NCBI GenBank assembly: GCA_024229395.1
Contig: JAAESM010000085.1
Span: 1 to 64,000, forward strand
Source: Planctomycetota bacterium
GTDB lineage: Bacteria > Planctomycetota > UBA1135
DNA length: 64,000 nt
Direction: 5' to 3'
The position numbers were made by a program, and so were the translations under genes. Each line of letters starts with the position of its first letter. Positions within the stretch are counted from its first letter, which is position 1. A model generated the notes under the pieces. It had not been told where the DNA came from. It saw nothing but the letters and a program-made list of their open reading frames with translations, and did not search any database. Below are positions 1 through 6,218 of this stretch, piece after piece.

Positions 1-1
1 C

Positions 2-352
2 GGAACGCCATTTGGGATAGTTGAGCGAGAAGAGCCACCAGAGCCACCTTTGCTGTCCACCGATTTGTTCGCAGGGCAAATCGCCACAATCCAGGTTTCT
101 AATTGCACACCAAATCGAAAAGTCTATGTCGCCTATTCACTAACAGGCGGTGGCACCACCTGGTCCCCCTTCGGCACCCTCGCTCTATCGGCTCCGTACT
201 ATGTCTTTAGGCCTACGCGAGCAGATTCATCAGGGGTTGCTCAAATCGACAAATTTATCCCAAGGGGAGCCGCTGGAATAAATGTATGGATGCAAGCTTA
301 TGATGTGAAAAGGAAACGACTATCCAACGGATTAGCACTGGTGATTCAGTAG
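2..352 (+). CDS. C-terminal part of a secreted protein with a planctomycete-type beta-rich terminal domain (5' end outside window)
   Basis: The frame is open from the left edge, so the true start lies upstream. The last ~90 residues match the pattern of four other secreted proteins here: an N-x-T-P-N turn, V-Y-V-A-Y-S-L, a G-x-L-x-L strand, a conserved S-G-x-A, and an end in S-N-G-L-x-L-V-I-Q. The domain is probably an extracellular beta-sandwich tail; its role (sorting, surface attachment or adhesion) is not known to me. The remaining N-terminus is Pro/Glu-rich and looks like a linker. The product cannot be named without the upstream sequence. Confidence 0.7.
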   Translation, partial: GTPFGIVEREEPPEPPLLSTDLFAGQIATIQVSNCTPNRKVYVAYSLTGGGTTWSPFGTLALSAPYYVFRPTRADSSGVAQIDKFIPRGAAGINVWMQAYDVKRKRLSNGLALVIQ

Positions 353-394
353 CAGCCATCAATTCATAGTAATCCCAAAACAGAATAATATAAC

Positions 395-823
395 GTGAAC
401 ACCTCCCAAATAAATGAAGCTCTTATGTACGCATGCGCTAATCCTGAGACGACCCTATCTCAAGTCGAAGAGTTGATAGAAGCAGGCGCGGATGTGAAGG
501 CTGCAGATATCAACGATGGCTGGACATCTTTGATGTATGCAGCAATGTTTAGCACCAGCCCCAAAGTTATTTCGGCATTGATTAATGCTGGGGCTGATTT
601 AGAGGCTAGAAATAAACAGAATGGCTGGACTCCGTTGATGAATGCGGCAGCCAAAAATCCTAATCCCGAAGTCATCACGGCATTACTGAAAGCAGGTGCG
701 GAGGTGGAAGCTAGGGATGAAACTGGCTGGACTCCGTTGATGATTACGGCACGCTACAACTCCAATCCCGAAGTCATCACGGCGTTAGTGAAAGCAGGTG
801 CGAAAATAGTATTAACTGCATAG
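395..823 (+). CDS. Ankyrin-repeat protein
   Basis: A 142-aa protein starting at GTG, with no signal peptide. It has about three ankyrin repeats of ~35 residues, each with A-G-A-D/E, N-G-W-T-P/S-L-M and A-A-x-x-x-x-P-E-V-I-T-A-L. The repeat DNA is itself near-identical (the stretch coding for G-W-T-P-L-M occurs at ~625 and ~725), showing recent internal duplication. Ankyrin repeats mediate protein binding; the partner is unknown. The gene is visibly more AT-rich than the rest of the window, which may mean transfer. It stops at TAG in mid-repeat, and a different frame just downstream continues with an ankyrin-like helix (see 832-978), so the C-terminus may be frameshifted. Confidence 0.85.
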   Translation: MNTSQINEALMYACANPETTLSQVEELIEAGADVKAADINDGWTSLMYAAMFSTSPKVISALINAGADLEARNKQNGWTPLMNAAAKNPNPEVITALLKAGAEVEARDETGWTPLMITARYNSNPEVITALVKAGAKIVLTA

Positions 824-831
824 ACGGATTA

Positions 832-978
832 ATGGATTTGAATGCAAGCCCACTAGCCCTCACCTTTGACGAGCAAAACATTTTAGATTTAGCGAAGTCA
901 AATGAGAAGCGGTCGGACGATGACCGCGACAAAATAGAGCAATACCATACCGATTACGTTAGTAACCACTTATTGTGA
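832..978 (+). CDS. Short ORF, possible frameshifted tail of the ankyrin protein or small upstream gene of the sigma factor
   Basis: An ATG-initiated 48-codon ORF lies in the gap between the ankyrin gene and the sigma gene. Its middle reads I-L-D-L-A-K-S-N-E, like the second helix of a terminal ankyrin repeat, but in another frame than the ankyrin gene. Its TGA overlaps the GTG of the sigma factor as GTGA, a layout typical of translational coupling. It may be a real small gene, or the displaced end of the ankyrin protein after an indel near 800-825. The evidence is thin: no family match can be claimed. Confidence 0.3.
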   Translation: MDLNASPLALTFDEQNILDLAKSNEKRSDDDRDKIEQYHTDYVSNHLL

Positions 979-1511
979 GCACCCCCACTCTCAGCACCCA
1001 AGCCTATCTTGAGAACCAAACCTGGCTCTTCCAGTTTGTTCGCAAGCTGGTCGCTGATGATCACACCGCCGACGACATCGTTCAGTCTACCTTTGAACGA
1101 GCGCTCCAAAATAAGGAAGACAAGAGCACACACCGCGGCTGGCTAAAGGGTGTAGCGCACAACCTCGTAAAAGAGCATTACCGCTCGACTAGCCGACGTC
1201 GTCGCCGTGAGGTACTTGTTTCGCAAGGCACGGACTCCATTGTCGACTCCCCCTGCCAGGTCATGGAGTTGGCCTCGTTGGTAATGAGCGCTCTGGAGCG
1301 GCTACCAGAGGACCAAAGGGAGGTGATTCTGCTGCGCCACATGAAGGCAAAAAAGCCCGCCGAGATCGCCCGGTTCCTCGAGCTTCCAAGGGAAAAGGTT
1401 TATCGCCTCCTTGAACGTGGTTGCAAGCGAGTCCAAGAGGATCTCAAGCAACGTCACGGTGTGGACTGGCGCGCCAACTGCCGCCGCAATCCTTGGTTTC
1501 AAGCTGCCTGA
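975..1511 (+). CDS. ECF-type sigma-70 family RNA polymerase sigma factor, C-terminal extension apparently frameshifted
   Basis: A 178-aa protein starting at GTG. Region 2 is at residues ~10-75 (F-V-R-K-L-V, then D-D-I-V-Q-S-T-F-E-R-A). Region 4 is at ~105-165 (L-P-E-D-Q-R-E-V-I-L-L-R, then a helix-turn-helix ending L-E-R-G-C-K-R). It should direct RNA polymerase to a specific regulon. After R-H-G (about position 1460) the annotated frame runs into a short basic tail. Another frame, to 1629, instead encodes a hydrophobic stretch (A-A-I-L-G-F, then I-A-A-A-V-G-V-A-A-V-G) resembling the membrane extension that many planctomycete ECF factors carry. This suggests an indel near 1460. No anti-sigma gene is beside it. 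Confidence 0.85.
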   Translation: MSTPTLSTQAYLENQTWLFQFVRKLVADDHTADDIVQSTFERALQNKEDKSTHRGWLKGVAHNLVKEHYRSTSRRRRREVLVSQGTDSIVDSPCQVMELASLVMSALERLPEDQREVILLRHMKAKKPAEIARFLELPREKVYRLLERGCKRVQEDLKQRHGVDWRANCRRNPWFQAA

Positions 1512-2217
1512 TCCTTGGTCCACGGCAAAGGTGATGGGTATTGCAGCAGCCGTTGGAGTTGCAGCTGTTGGAACTTGGCTTGGCGTGGATTGGCTCGTAA
1601 AATCCGGTGAATTCGCGCAAGTTGATTAGACCCTGGGAATCGAAACCCAGTCCATCAATGAAGCCCTCCATTGGCACGACGGTTTGGATGCGCGGCTCCA
1701 AACCCATCATGTAGCTCAATGAGCCACCGCCCATTGAGTGACCAATGGCACCAAGCTTGTCACTGTCGACCAAGGTGTAGAACGGTGACGACGGAGTGTT
1801 CGATTGGGTTTCGACCCATCCCATCATGGCGTGGGAATCAGCGGCTTCACGAATCATGCTGCCAAAGAAGCCTGTCTCGGTACCGATACTCGAAACGATG
1901 AAACCCCAACTGGCCAAGTGTTGGCTGAGCTGGTGATAATTTTCTGGAGTGGCGAACCAACCGTGGTTCAGAGCGATCAGTGGGTAAGGTCCACCGGCGT
2001 AATCAGGTCGAGCGTCAAGACCAGCGCTTGCTGCGGGATAATAGACACGTCCACGCACGTGGCCTCGACCATTGATGTTGTCCCAAAAGTCCGCAGCAGA
2101 CCAACCGGCTTGATGAGCACCTAGGTCTTCTGGAGCAGTTTGAGCGCTGAGGTCGGGAGAGAGGAAAGCAATCCCGGCCAGCAGTGCGGCGAAGGGGAGG
2201 TTCAGGGCCGACAGCAT
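1444..2217 (-). pseudogene. Truncated alpha/beta hydrolase (chlorophyllase / PET-hydrolase-like lipase)
   Basis: The N-terminus has a secretion signal (hydrophobic residues 5-22, cleavage near S-A-Q). The core is that of a dienelactone/lipase-type hydrolase: an N-H-G-W oxyanion segment at ~84 and the nucleophile elbow G-H-S-M-G-G at 159-164 (Ser161). Sequence resembling the family stops near residue 210 (about position 1590). From there the frame runs antisense through the sigma-factor extension, with no credible Asp and His of the triad. The 3' half therefore seems to have been lost in a rearrangement joining it to the ankyrin/sigma segment. It is convergent with the sigma gene and divergent from the TraB gene. 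Confidence 0.6.
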
Positions 2218-2250
2218 GACCCCTACTTAACCCATGTTGGCCGAACCGGC

Positions 2251-2256
2251 TATGCT
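2251..2256 (+). promoter_or_regulatory. -10 element of leaderless TraB/GumN gene
   Basis: TATGCT ends 6 nt before the ATG at 2263. The spacing matches the window-wide TANNNT-N6-start pattern and supports ATG 2263 over the upstream in-frame starts. Confidence 0.55.
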
Positions 2257-2262
2257 CCGTTC

Positions 2263-3195
2263 ATGAAACGGGCCCTCAATCTCTTCCATTTGCTTGCTGG
2301 ACTGCTGCTGCTGACCGCTTCCATGGCCTTTTCCAGCTGCAGTGACGGAACTGCAATTGACAACCCGTTGCTATGGAAGGTCACTGGCCACGGAGCGGAG
2401 GCTTACCTATTCGGCACCATGCATGTTGCCGACCCACGCGTTACGAATCTGCATCCTGCCGCAGACGAAGCATTTATGTCGTCCGATGCGTTCTACACCG
2501 AGGCCGGCGAGACCACTCCATCCGATGCTGCCAAGTTCGCTACGGCTGGCTCGCTGCCGGAGGGCATGAGCCTGCGGAAGTTGCTTCCTCCTGAACTCTG
2601 GGAGGAGCTAGATTCTTATCTGAAATCCCGGGATTTCCTAGGCGCACACATCTTCGACACCTATCGCCCGTGGTTCGCCTCGCTGCAACTTGCCCAACTG
2701 GATGCCATGCCACTGCTGGAAGGTGGCCAGGCTCTGGACTTTGCGATGACCGCGCGTGCCAAGAAAGACGGCAAGGAAATCGGCGCTATAGAACAGATCG
2801 AAGAACAGATTGCCGCACTTGCCATCGGCGACACTGCCGATCAGATCCACATGCTGCGCGTCACCCTGGAGAAATTGCGTGAAGAGCAAGCCGCCGGCAA
2901 ATCAGCTGTACAACGCTTGCTTGAGCTCTACATCGCTGGTGCCCCCGACGCCTTGTGGGCTTATGCGATGGAAGAGACGGACCTTGATGATCCAGTGCAA
3001 GCAGCGGCATGGCAAGCACTGCTCGCCGATCGCAATGTTGTCATGACCAGTCGCATCCATGAAAAGCTGCAAGCTGCGAACGGACGTCAGTTCATGTTCG
3101 CCATCGGCAGTCTGCACTATGTTGGCCCCGACAGCGTGGTCGCCGGCCTGCGCGAATTGGGTTACGAAGTCACGCGTATCAACGGCGACAGCTGA
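2263..3195 (+). CDS. TraB/GumN family lipoprotein
   Basis: 310 aa. The start at ATG 2263 is chosen because a hydrophobic signal follows at once, with a Cys after A-F-S-S, and because a -10 box sits 6 nt upstream. The TraB/GumN fold is marked by L-W-K-V, then the first G-T-M-H motif near residue 45 and the second G-S-L-H-Y-V-G near residue 285, which together form the presumed metal site of this Tiki-like family. Bacterial members are exported and their substrates are mostly unknown, with some suspected to be peptidases. The gene is monocistronic: the next gene is convergent, 2 bp away. Confidence 0.85.
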   Translation: MKRALNLFHLLAGLLLLTASMAFSSCSDGTAIDNPLLWKVTGHGAEAYLFGTMHVADPRVTNLHPAADEAFMSSDAFYTEAGETTPSDAAKFATAGSLPEGMSLRKLLPPELWEELDSYLKSRDFLGAHIFDTYRPWFASLQLAQLDAMPLLEGGQALDFAMTARAKKDGKEIGAIEQIEEQIAALAIGDTADQIHMLRVTLEKLREEQAAGKSAVQRLLELYIAGAPDALWAYAMEETDLDDPVQAAAWQALLADRNVVMTSRIHEKLQAANGRQFMFAIGSLHYVGPDSVVAGLRELGYEVTRINGDS

Positions 3196-3197
3196 GC

Positions 3198-4376
3198 TCA
3201 AGAAGTGCGCATGCTCAACACTGCGTTGGCTAACTTGTGATAGTCATCCATGCTGTTGTAAAGCTGCGCTGAAATCCGCACTGCCGTGCCAAGTGGATCC
3301 GGTAGTGGAATCACCGGTACTTGAATCCCCCATTGCTCGCGCAACTCGGTGTAGAGATCACTGCCGCGCTTTTCGATATTGGCAATAATGTCTTTCGGCA
3401 CCAGGATCGTGGACATGCTGCCAACCATCGAATCCGGCGCGGTGGTTTGCTGCTCCCAAGCCTTACATAGGTAATCACGCGCCTGCATGGCGAGCTCACG
3501 GTTGTGCTTCATGATGGCCGACCAACCGCCGTCCATCTTCGACTGCATGTCTTCCAATACGAACGGAATGCTCGCCCAGGCGCTCAAATCAAAGGTTCCA
3601 GGCCAATCGAACTCCTGTTGGTAACGGCTGCGTTCCGACGTATCGGCGTTGTAGCCATGACTGATCGCCACCGGATGCAGGCCTGCCTGGTTCCTTTTGG
3701 GAGCCACCAACACAGCGCTACCTTTCGGCGCACAGGGCCATTTGTGTAGATTGCCGGTGTAATAATCGGCGTTGAGCTTGGAAAGATCCAACGGCAGTTG
3801 GCCAGGTGCATGCGCACCATCGACCAACACCTTGATGCCATGCTCCTGCAATGCCGGCACCAACTGTTCTAAGGGCAAGACCAAGGCAGTAGGTGAAGTG
3901 ATGTGATCGATCAGGCAGAACACAGTGCGCTCGGTCACCGCTTTCAACATGACATCGATTACTTGTTGTGGATCGTCAATCGGGAAGGGGATGTCCACCA
4001 CCACCACCTTCGCACCCCATCGGTCTGCCGCATAATCCAAGGTGTTACGGCAAGCGTTGTATTCATGATTGGTGACCAGCAACTCATCGCCAGCTTGCCA
4101 ACGCTGCGAACGAATCACCGCATTCACACCATGCGTCGCGTTCGGCACCATCACGATGTCATCGACTTCAGATCCAAGAAAAGGCGCGAGACTCACACGC
4201 GCGCTGTCGAACATCGCATCACGTTTGCTCATGAACAACACCGGTTCGCGCTCCATCTCCGCACGCCATTGCTGTTGATGCTCCTGCACTGCCTTGGTGC
4301 ACGCACCATAGGAACCATGATTGATGAAGGTCACTTCAGGATCGAGTGACCAGTACCGGCGGAGTGAGTTCGTCAT
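3198..4376 (-). CDS. Class V aminotransferase (isopenicillin-N-epimerase-like)
   Basis: 392 aa from the ATG at 4376, which has TACACT 7 nt upstream. The protein opens with F-I-N-H-G-S-Y-G-A and the region expected to bind the PLP phosphate (P-N-A-T-H-G-V-N). The PLP aspartate is in L-V-D-G-A-H-A-P-G, and the Schiff-base lysine in N-L-H-K-W. It is a cytosolic fold-type-I PLP enzyme of the CefD/SufS superfamily. The N-L-H-K-W motif and the absence of a SufS cysteine loop favour the epimerase-like branch, whose real substrates are usually unknown. Its promoter is back to back with that of the selenoprotein gene at 4421. Confidence 0.9.
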   Translation of the reverse strand: MTNSLRRYWSLDPEVTFINHGSYGACTKAVQEHQQQWRAEMEREPVLFMSKRDAMFDSARVSLAPFLGSEVDDIVMVPNATHGVNAVIRSQRWQAGDELLVTNHEYNACRNTLDYAADRWGAKVVVVDIPFPIDDPQQVIDVMLKAVTERTVFCLIDHITSPTALVLPLEQLVPALQEHGIKVLVDGAHAPGQLPLDLSKLNADYYTGNLHKWPCAPKGSAVLVAPKRNQAGLHPVAISHGYNADTSERSRYQQEFDWPGTFDLSAWASIPFVLEDMQSKMDGGWSAIMKHNRELAMQARDYLCKAWEQQTTAPDSMVGSMSTILVPKDIIANIEKRGSDLYTELREQWGIQVPVIPLPDPLGTAVRISAQLYNSMDDYHKLANAVLSMRTS

Positions 4377-4383
4377 GATTTCT

Positions 4384-4389
4384 AGTGTA
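4384..4389 (-). promoter_or_regulatory. -10 element of the class V aminotransferase gene
   Basis: TACACT read on the minus strand, 7 nt before the ATG at 4376, leaving essentially no 5' leader. Confidence 0.5.
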
Positions 4390-4408
4390 GTGGCGTGATT
4401 AATGCGCC

Positions 4409-4414
4409 TAAGAT
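4409..4414 (+). promoter_or_regulatory. -10 element of the HMA selenoprotein gene
   Basis: TAAGAT lies exactly 6 nt before ATG 4421. It is independent evidence that the interrupted reading frame is a transcribed gene with this start. Confidence 0.55.
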
Positions 4415-4420
4415 GTAGAC

Positions 4421-4762
4421 ATGAACAAACGAAATCTGTTTGTCCTGTTGCCCGTGTTGGCTGTCGGTGCTTGCGCCCAGCCTGAGACCAATCAGGACAT
4501 GAAACCACAAATAACGGACTCCACAACCTCCTCTGAAGTGGCTGTGAGCAAAACAGTCATGCTCAATGTAACCGGCGCCACCTGAGCAAAGTCGTGAGGT
4601 ACCTCGATCGAGGCAACCCTCAATGCGCTACCGTGGGTAGAGCAAGCTAAATTTGACATTTCCAGCGACACCGCCACCATTTTGGTCGGCGAAGGCTACA
4701 GCGAGCAAGCTACTGTTGGCGCCTTTGAAGGCACCAAATTCACCGTCACGGTGAAGTCCTGA
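4421..4762 (+). CDS. Candidate double-selenocysteine heavy-metal-associated (HMA) lipoprotein, two in-frame UGA
   Basis: Read straight through, the frame gives 113 aa ending at TGA 4760-4762. It starts with a lipoprotein signal (M-N-K-R-N-L-F-V-L-L, lipobox V-G-A-C at residue 18) and a short Thr/Ser-rich spacer. An HMA domain follows: V-M-L-N-V-T-G-A-T-U-A-K-S-U-G-T-S-I-E-A-T-L, then V-E-Q-A-K-F-D and a final T-V-T-V-K. The two U are TGA at 4583-4585 and 4595-4597, exactly at the metal-ligand cysteines of the domain. The C-x-x-x-C spacing is known to me from planctomycete HMA proteins. The sequence after the UGAs keeps the fold and has no other stop, which argues against decay. Hairpins suited to SECIS follow both UGAs. 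It probably binds soft metals or works in redox at the cell envelope. The alternative is a pseudogene with two nonsense mutations at the two ligand codons, which is much less likely. Confidence 0.8.
4598..4618 (+). promoter_or_regulatory. Candidate bacterial SECIS hairpin for the first UGA (4583)
   Basis: An inner stem CCUC/GAGG closes a GAUC loop (4606-4609), and an outer GGU/ACC extends it. The loop begins 20 nt after UGA 4583-4585 and starts with G, as expected of bacterial SECIS elements (loop roughly 16-37 nt downstream, with G among its first two bases). Confidence 0.5.
4628..4640 (+). promoter_or_regulatory. Candidate bacterial SECIS hairpin for the second UGA (4595)
   Basis: CUACC/GGUAG form a five-base-pair stem around a GUG loop (4633-4635). 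The loop starts 35 nt after UGA 4595-4597. The heptamer CCGUGGG at its tip recurs in the SECIS candidate at 36051-36071. Confidence 0.55.
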
Positions 4763-4769
4763 GCTCCTC

Positions 4770-4803
4770 TTTGGGGCCGCAGCACCTGTGTTGCGGCCCC
4801 AAA
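4770..4803 (+). terminator. Strong hairpin after the HMA gene
   Basis: A perfect 12-bp stem (TTTGGGGCCGCA with its complement) around a 10-nt loop, 7 nt after the TGA. No clean T-run follows, but the position between genes suits termination. Confidence 0.65.
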
Positions 4804-4836
4804 CTTCGTCCTAAGTCCTTTTATTCCAACTTTCTC

Positions 4837-4871
4837 ACGGGTGTTTTTACGGGTGTTTCCACGGGTTTTCC
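4837..4871 (+). repeat. Three short tandem repeats (ACGGGTGTTT type)
   Basis: Three 11-12 bp units, ACGGGTGTTTTT, ACGGGTGTTTCC and ACGGGTTTTCC, lie directly upstream of the M28 peptidase promoter. They could be regulator sites or chance low complexity. Confidence 0.45.
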
Positions 4872-4904
4872 ACAGCCTTTCCACGCTGCTTTGGAGTCGG
4901 CCGA

Positions 4905-4910
4905 TATGAT
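4905..4910 (+). promoter_or_regulatory. -10 element of the M28 peptidase gene
   Basis: TATGAT, 6 nt before ATG 4917; leaderless arrangement. Confidence 0.55.
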
Positions 4911-4916
4911 TGCCGA

Positions 4917-6218
4917 ATGCTCCTGTCGATTTCAGCCAGCCTTTTATGCCTTGCCCTTGCCCAAAAGCCGGGCAACGTCGCCCCACCCCTGGAAGTTGGC
5001 AATGCGGAACGCATTGAGGCCGATATACGGAAATTGGTTAGCTTTGGAACCCGCTCCACGCTGTCTGAAACAGAATCTGATACTCGTGGAATCGGAGCCG
5101 CTCGACGCTGGCTCCGCGACGAAATGGAGTCAATCTCCAAGGAGTACCACGACAACTGCCTGCGCGTAGAGCTGCAGTTTTTTGACCTACCGCCGGGCCC
5201 ACGCACACCGGATGGCATTCGCCTTGCCAATGTCGTCGCCTATCTTTCTGGCTCCGACCCGGATCGCTTAATCGTGATCTCGGGACATTACGATTCGATG
5301 CCTACCTCTCCTACCGATGGTGAGAGTGATGCACCCGGTGCGAATGATGATGCAAGTGGTACCGCTGCAGTGTTAGAAGCAGCACGCTTACTAAGTGGTT
5401 GGAAGCCACGTGCGAATATTGTCTTCATGGCAGTCGCTGGTGAAGAACAAGGTCTGCTGGGTGCTGCCGCGCAGGCGAAGTATTGGAAGGAACAAGGCAA
5501 ACATGTCGAAGCCATGTTCACCATGGATATCGTCGGTGGCGCAGTGGGTACTTCCGGCAAGCATGAACCAATGCGCTTGCGGGTCTTCAGTGAAGGTGTG
5601 CCGAGCAAGGGGCCGAAGGTGGTCGGCAGCGATAATGATGCGCCATCACGTCAAGTCGCACGCTACTTGAAACGCACCGCAGAGGCTGCAATCCCTGGTT
5701 TTGAGCTTACACTGATTCAGCGTCAAGACCGTTACTTGCGTGGCGGTGATCACCGTGCCTTCAATCAACTGGGTTGGGCGGCGGTGCGCATGACTGAACC
5801 GCATGAGAACTACACACATCAACATCAAGATGTGCGCGAAGATGAAGGCGTACAGTTCGGTGATCTTCCGGAGTACGTCGACTTCGCTTATGTCGGTCGT
5901 GTCGCAACCAGTGTGGCCAGTGCCATCAGCGAAATGGGGGCCGCGCCGGCACCACCAAAGAATGTGGCTGTCAGCATCAGCAAGCTCACGCCGCACACCA
6001 CTTTGAAGTGGAAAGCGAATGTCGAGAAGGATCTTGGTGGCTACGCCATCTTGGTGCGTCAGACCAATGAGAAGACTTGGACGGAACGCCATGATGTGGG
6101 CAATGTCACCAGCGCAACCTTAGATGGTTACAGTAAGGACGATTACCTCTTTGCGGTCGAATCGTACGATAAGCTTGGGAATCGGAGTTTGCCGGTCTAC
6201 CCCACCCCTCGTCGTTGA
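4917..6218 (+). CDS. Secreted M28 family zinc aminopeptidase with C-terminal fibronectin-III-like domain
   Basis: 433 aa. A short signal peptide ends near A-L-A-Q (residue 16). The co-catalytic zinc site of M28 is complete: His124 (G-H-Y-D-S), Asp144 (G-A-N-D-D-A-S-G), general base and ligand Glu176/177 (G-E-E-Q-G-L), Asp204 (F-T-M-D-I-V) and His301/303 (T-H-Q-H-Q-D). It should release amino acids from peptides outside the cytoplasm. From about residue 345 a domain with K-W-K-A-N, L-G-G-Y-A-I-L-V and A-V-E-S-Y-D resembles fibronectin type III. Its stop overlaps the next start by one base (TGATG), so peptidase and amylase are translationally coupled. Confidence 0.92.
   Translation: MLLSISASLLCLALAQKPGNVAPPLEVGNAERIEADIRKLVSFGTRSTLSETESDTRGIGAARRWLRDEMESISKEYHDNCLRVELQFFDLPPGPRTPDGIRLANVVAYLSGSDPDRLIVISGHYDSMPTSPTDGESDAPGANDDASGTAAVLEAARLLSGWKPRANIVFMAVAGEEQGLLGAAAQAKYWKEQGKHVEAMFTMDIVGGAVGTSGKHEPMRLRVFSEGVPSKGPKVVGSDNDAPSRQVARYLKRTAEAAIPGFELTLIQRQDRYLRGGDHRAFNQLGWAAVRMTEPHENYTHQHQDVREDEGVQFGDLPEYVDFAYVGRVATSVASAISEMGAAPAPPKNVAVSISKLTPHTTLKWKANVEKDLGGYAILVRQTNEKTWTERHDVGNVTSATLDGYSKDDYLFAVESYDKLGNRSLPVYPTPRR

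Noticed and set aside
2140..2262. N-terminal extension of the TraB/GumN protein by 41 codons
   Set aside because: It would hide the lipoprotein signal inside the protein and overlaps the divergent hydrolase start; the -10 box supports ATG 2263.
4760..4803. A third UGA (4760-4762) in the HMA gene, also followed by a hairpin whose loop begins with G about 19 nt downstream
   Set aside because: Read-through would give a tail unlike any HMA protein and run over the M28 promoter. The hairpin is a long perfect stem typical of a terminator, so I take this UGA as the true stop.
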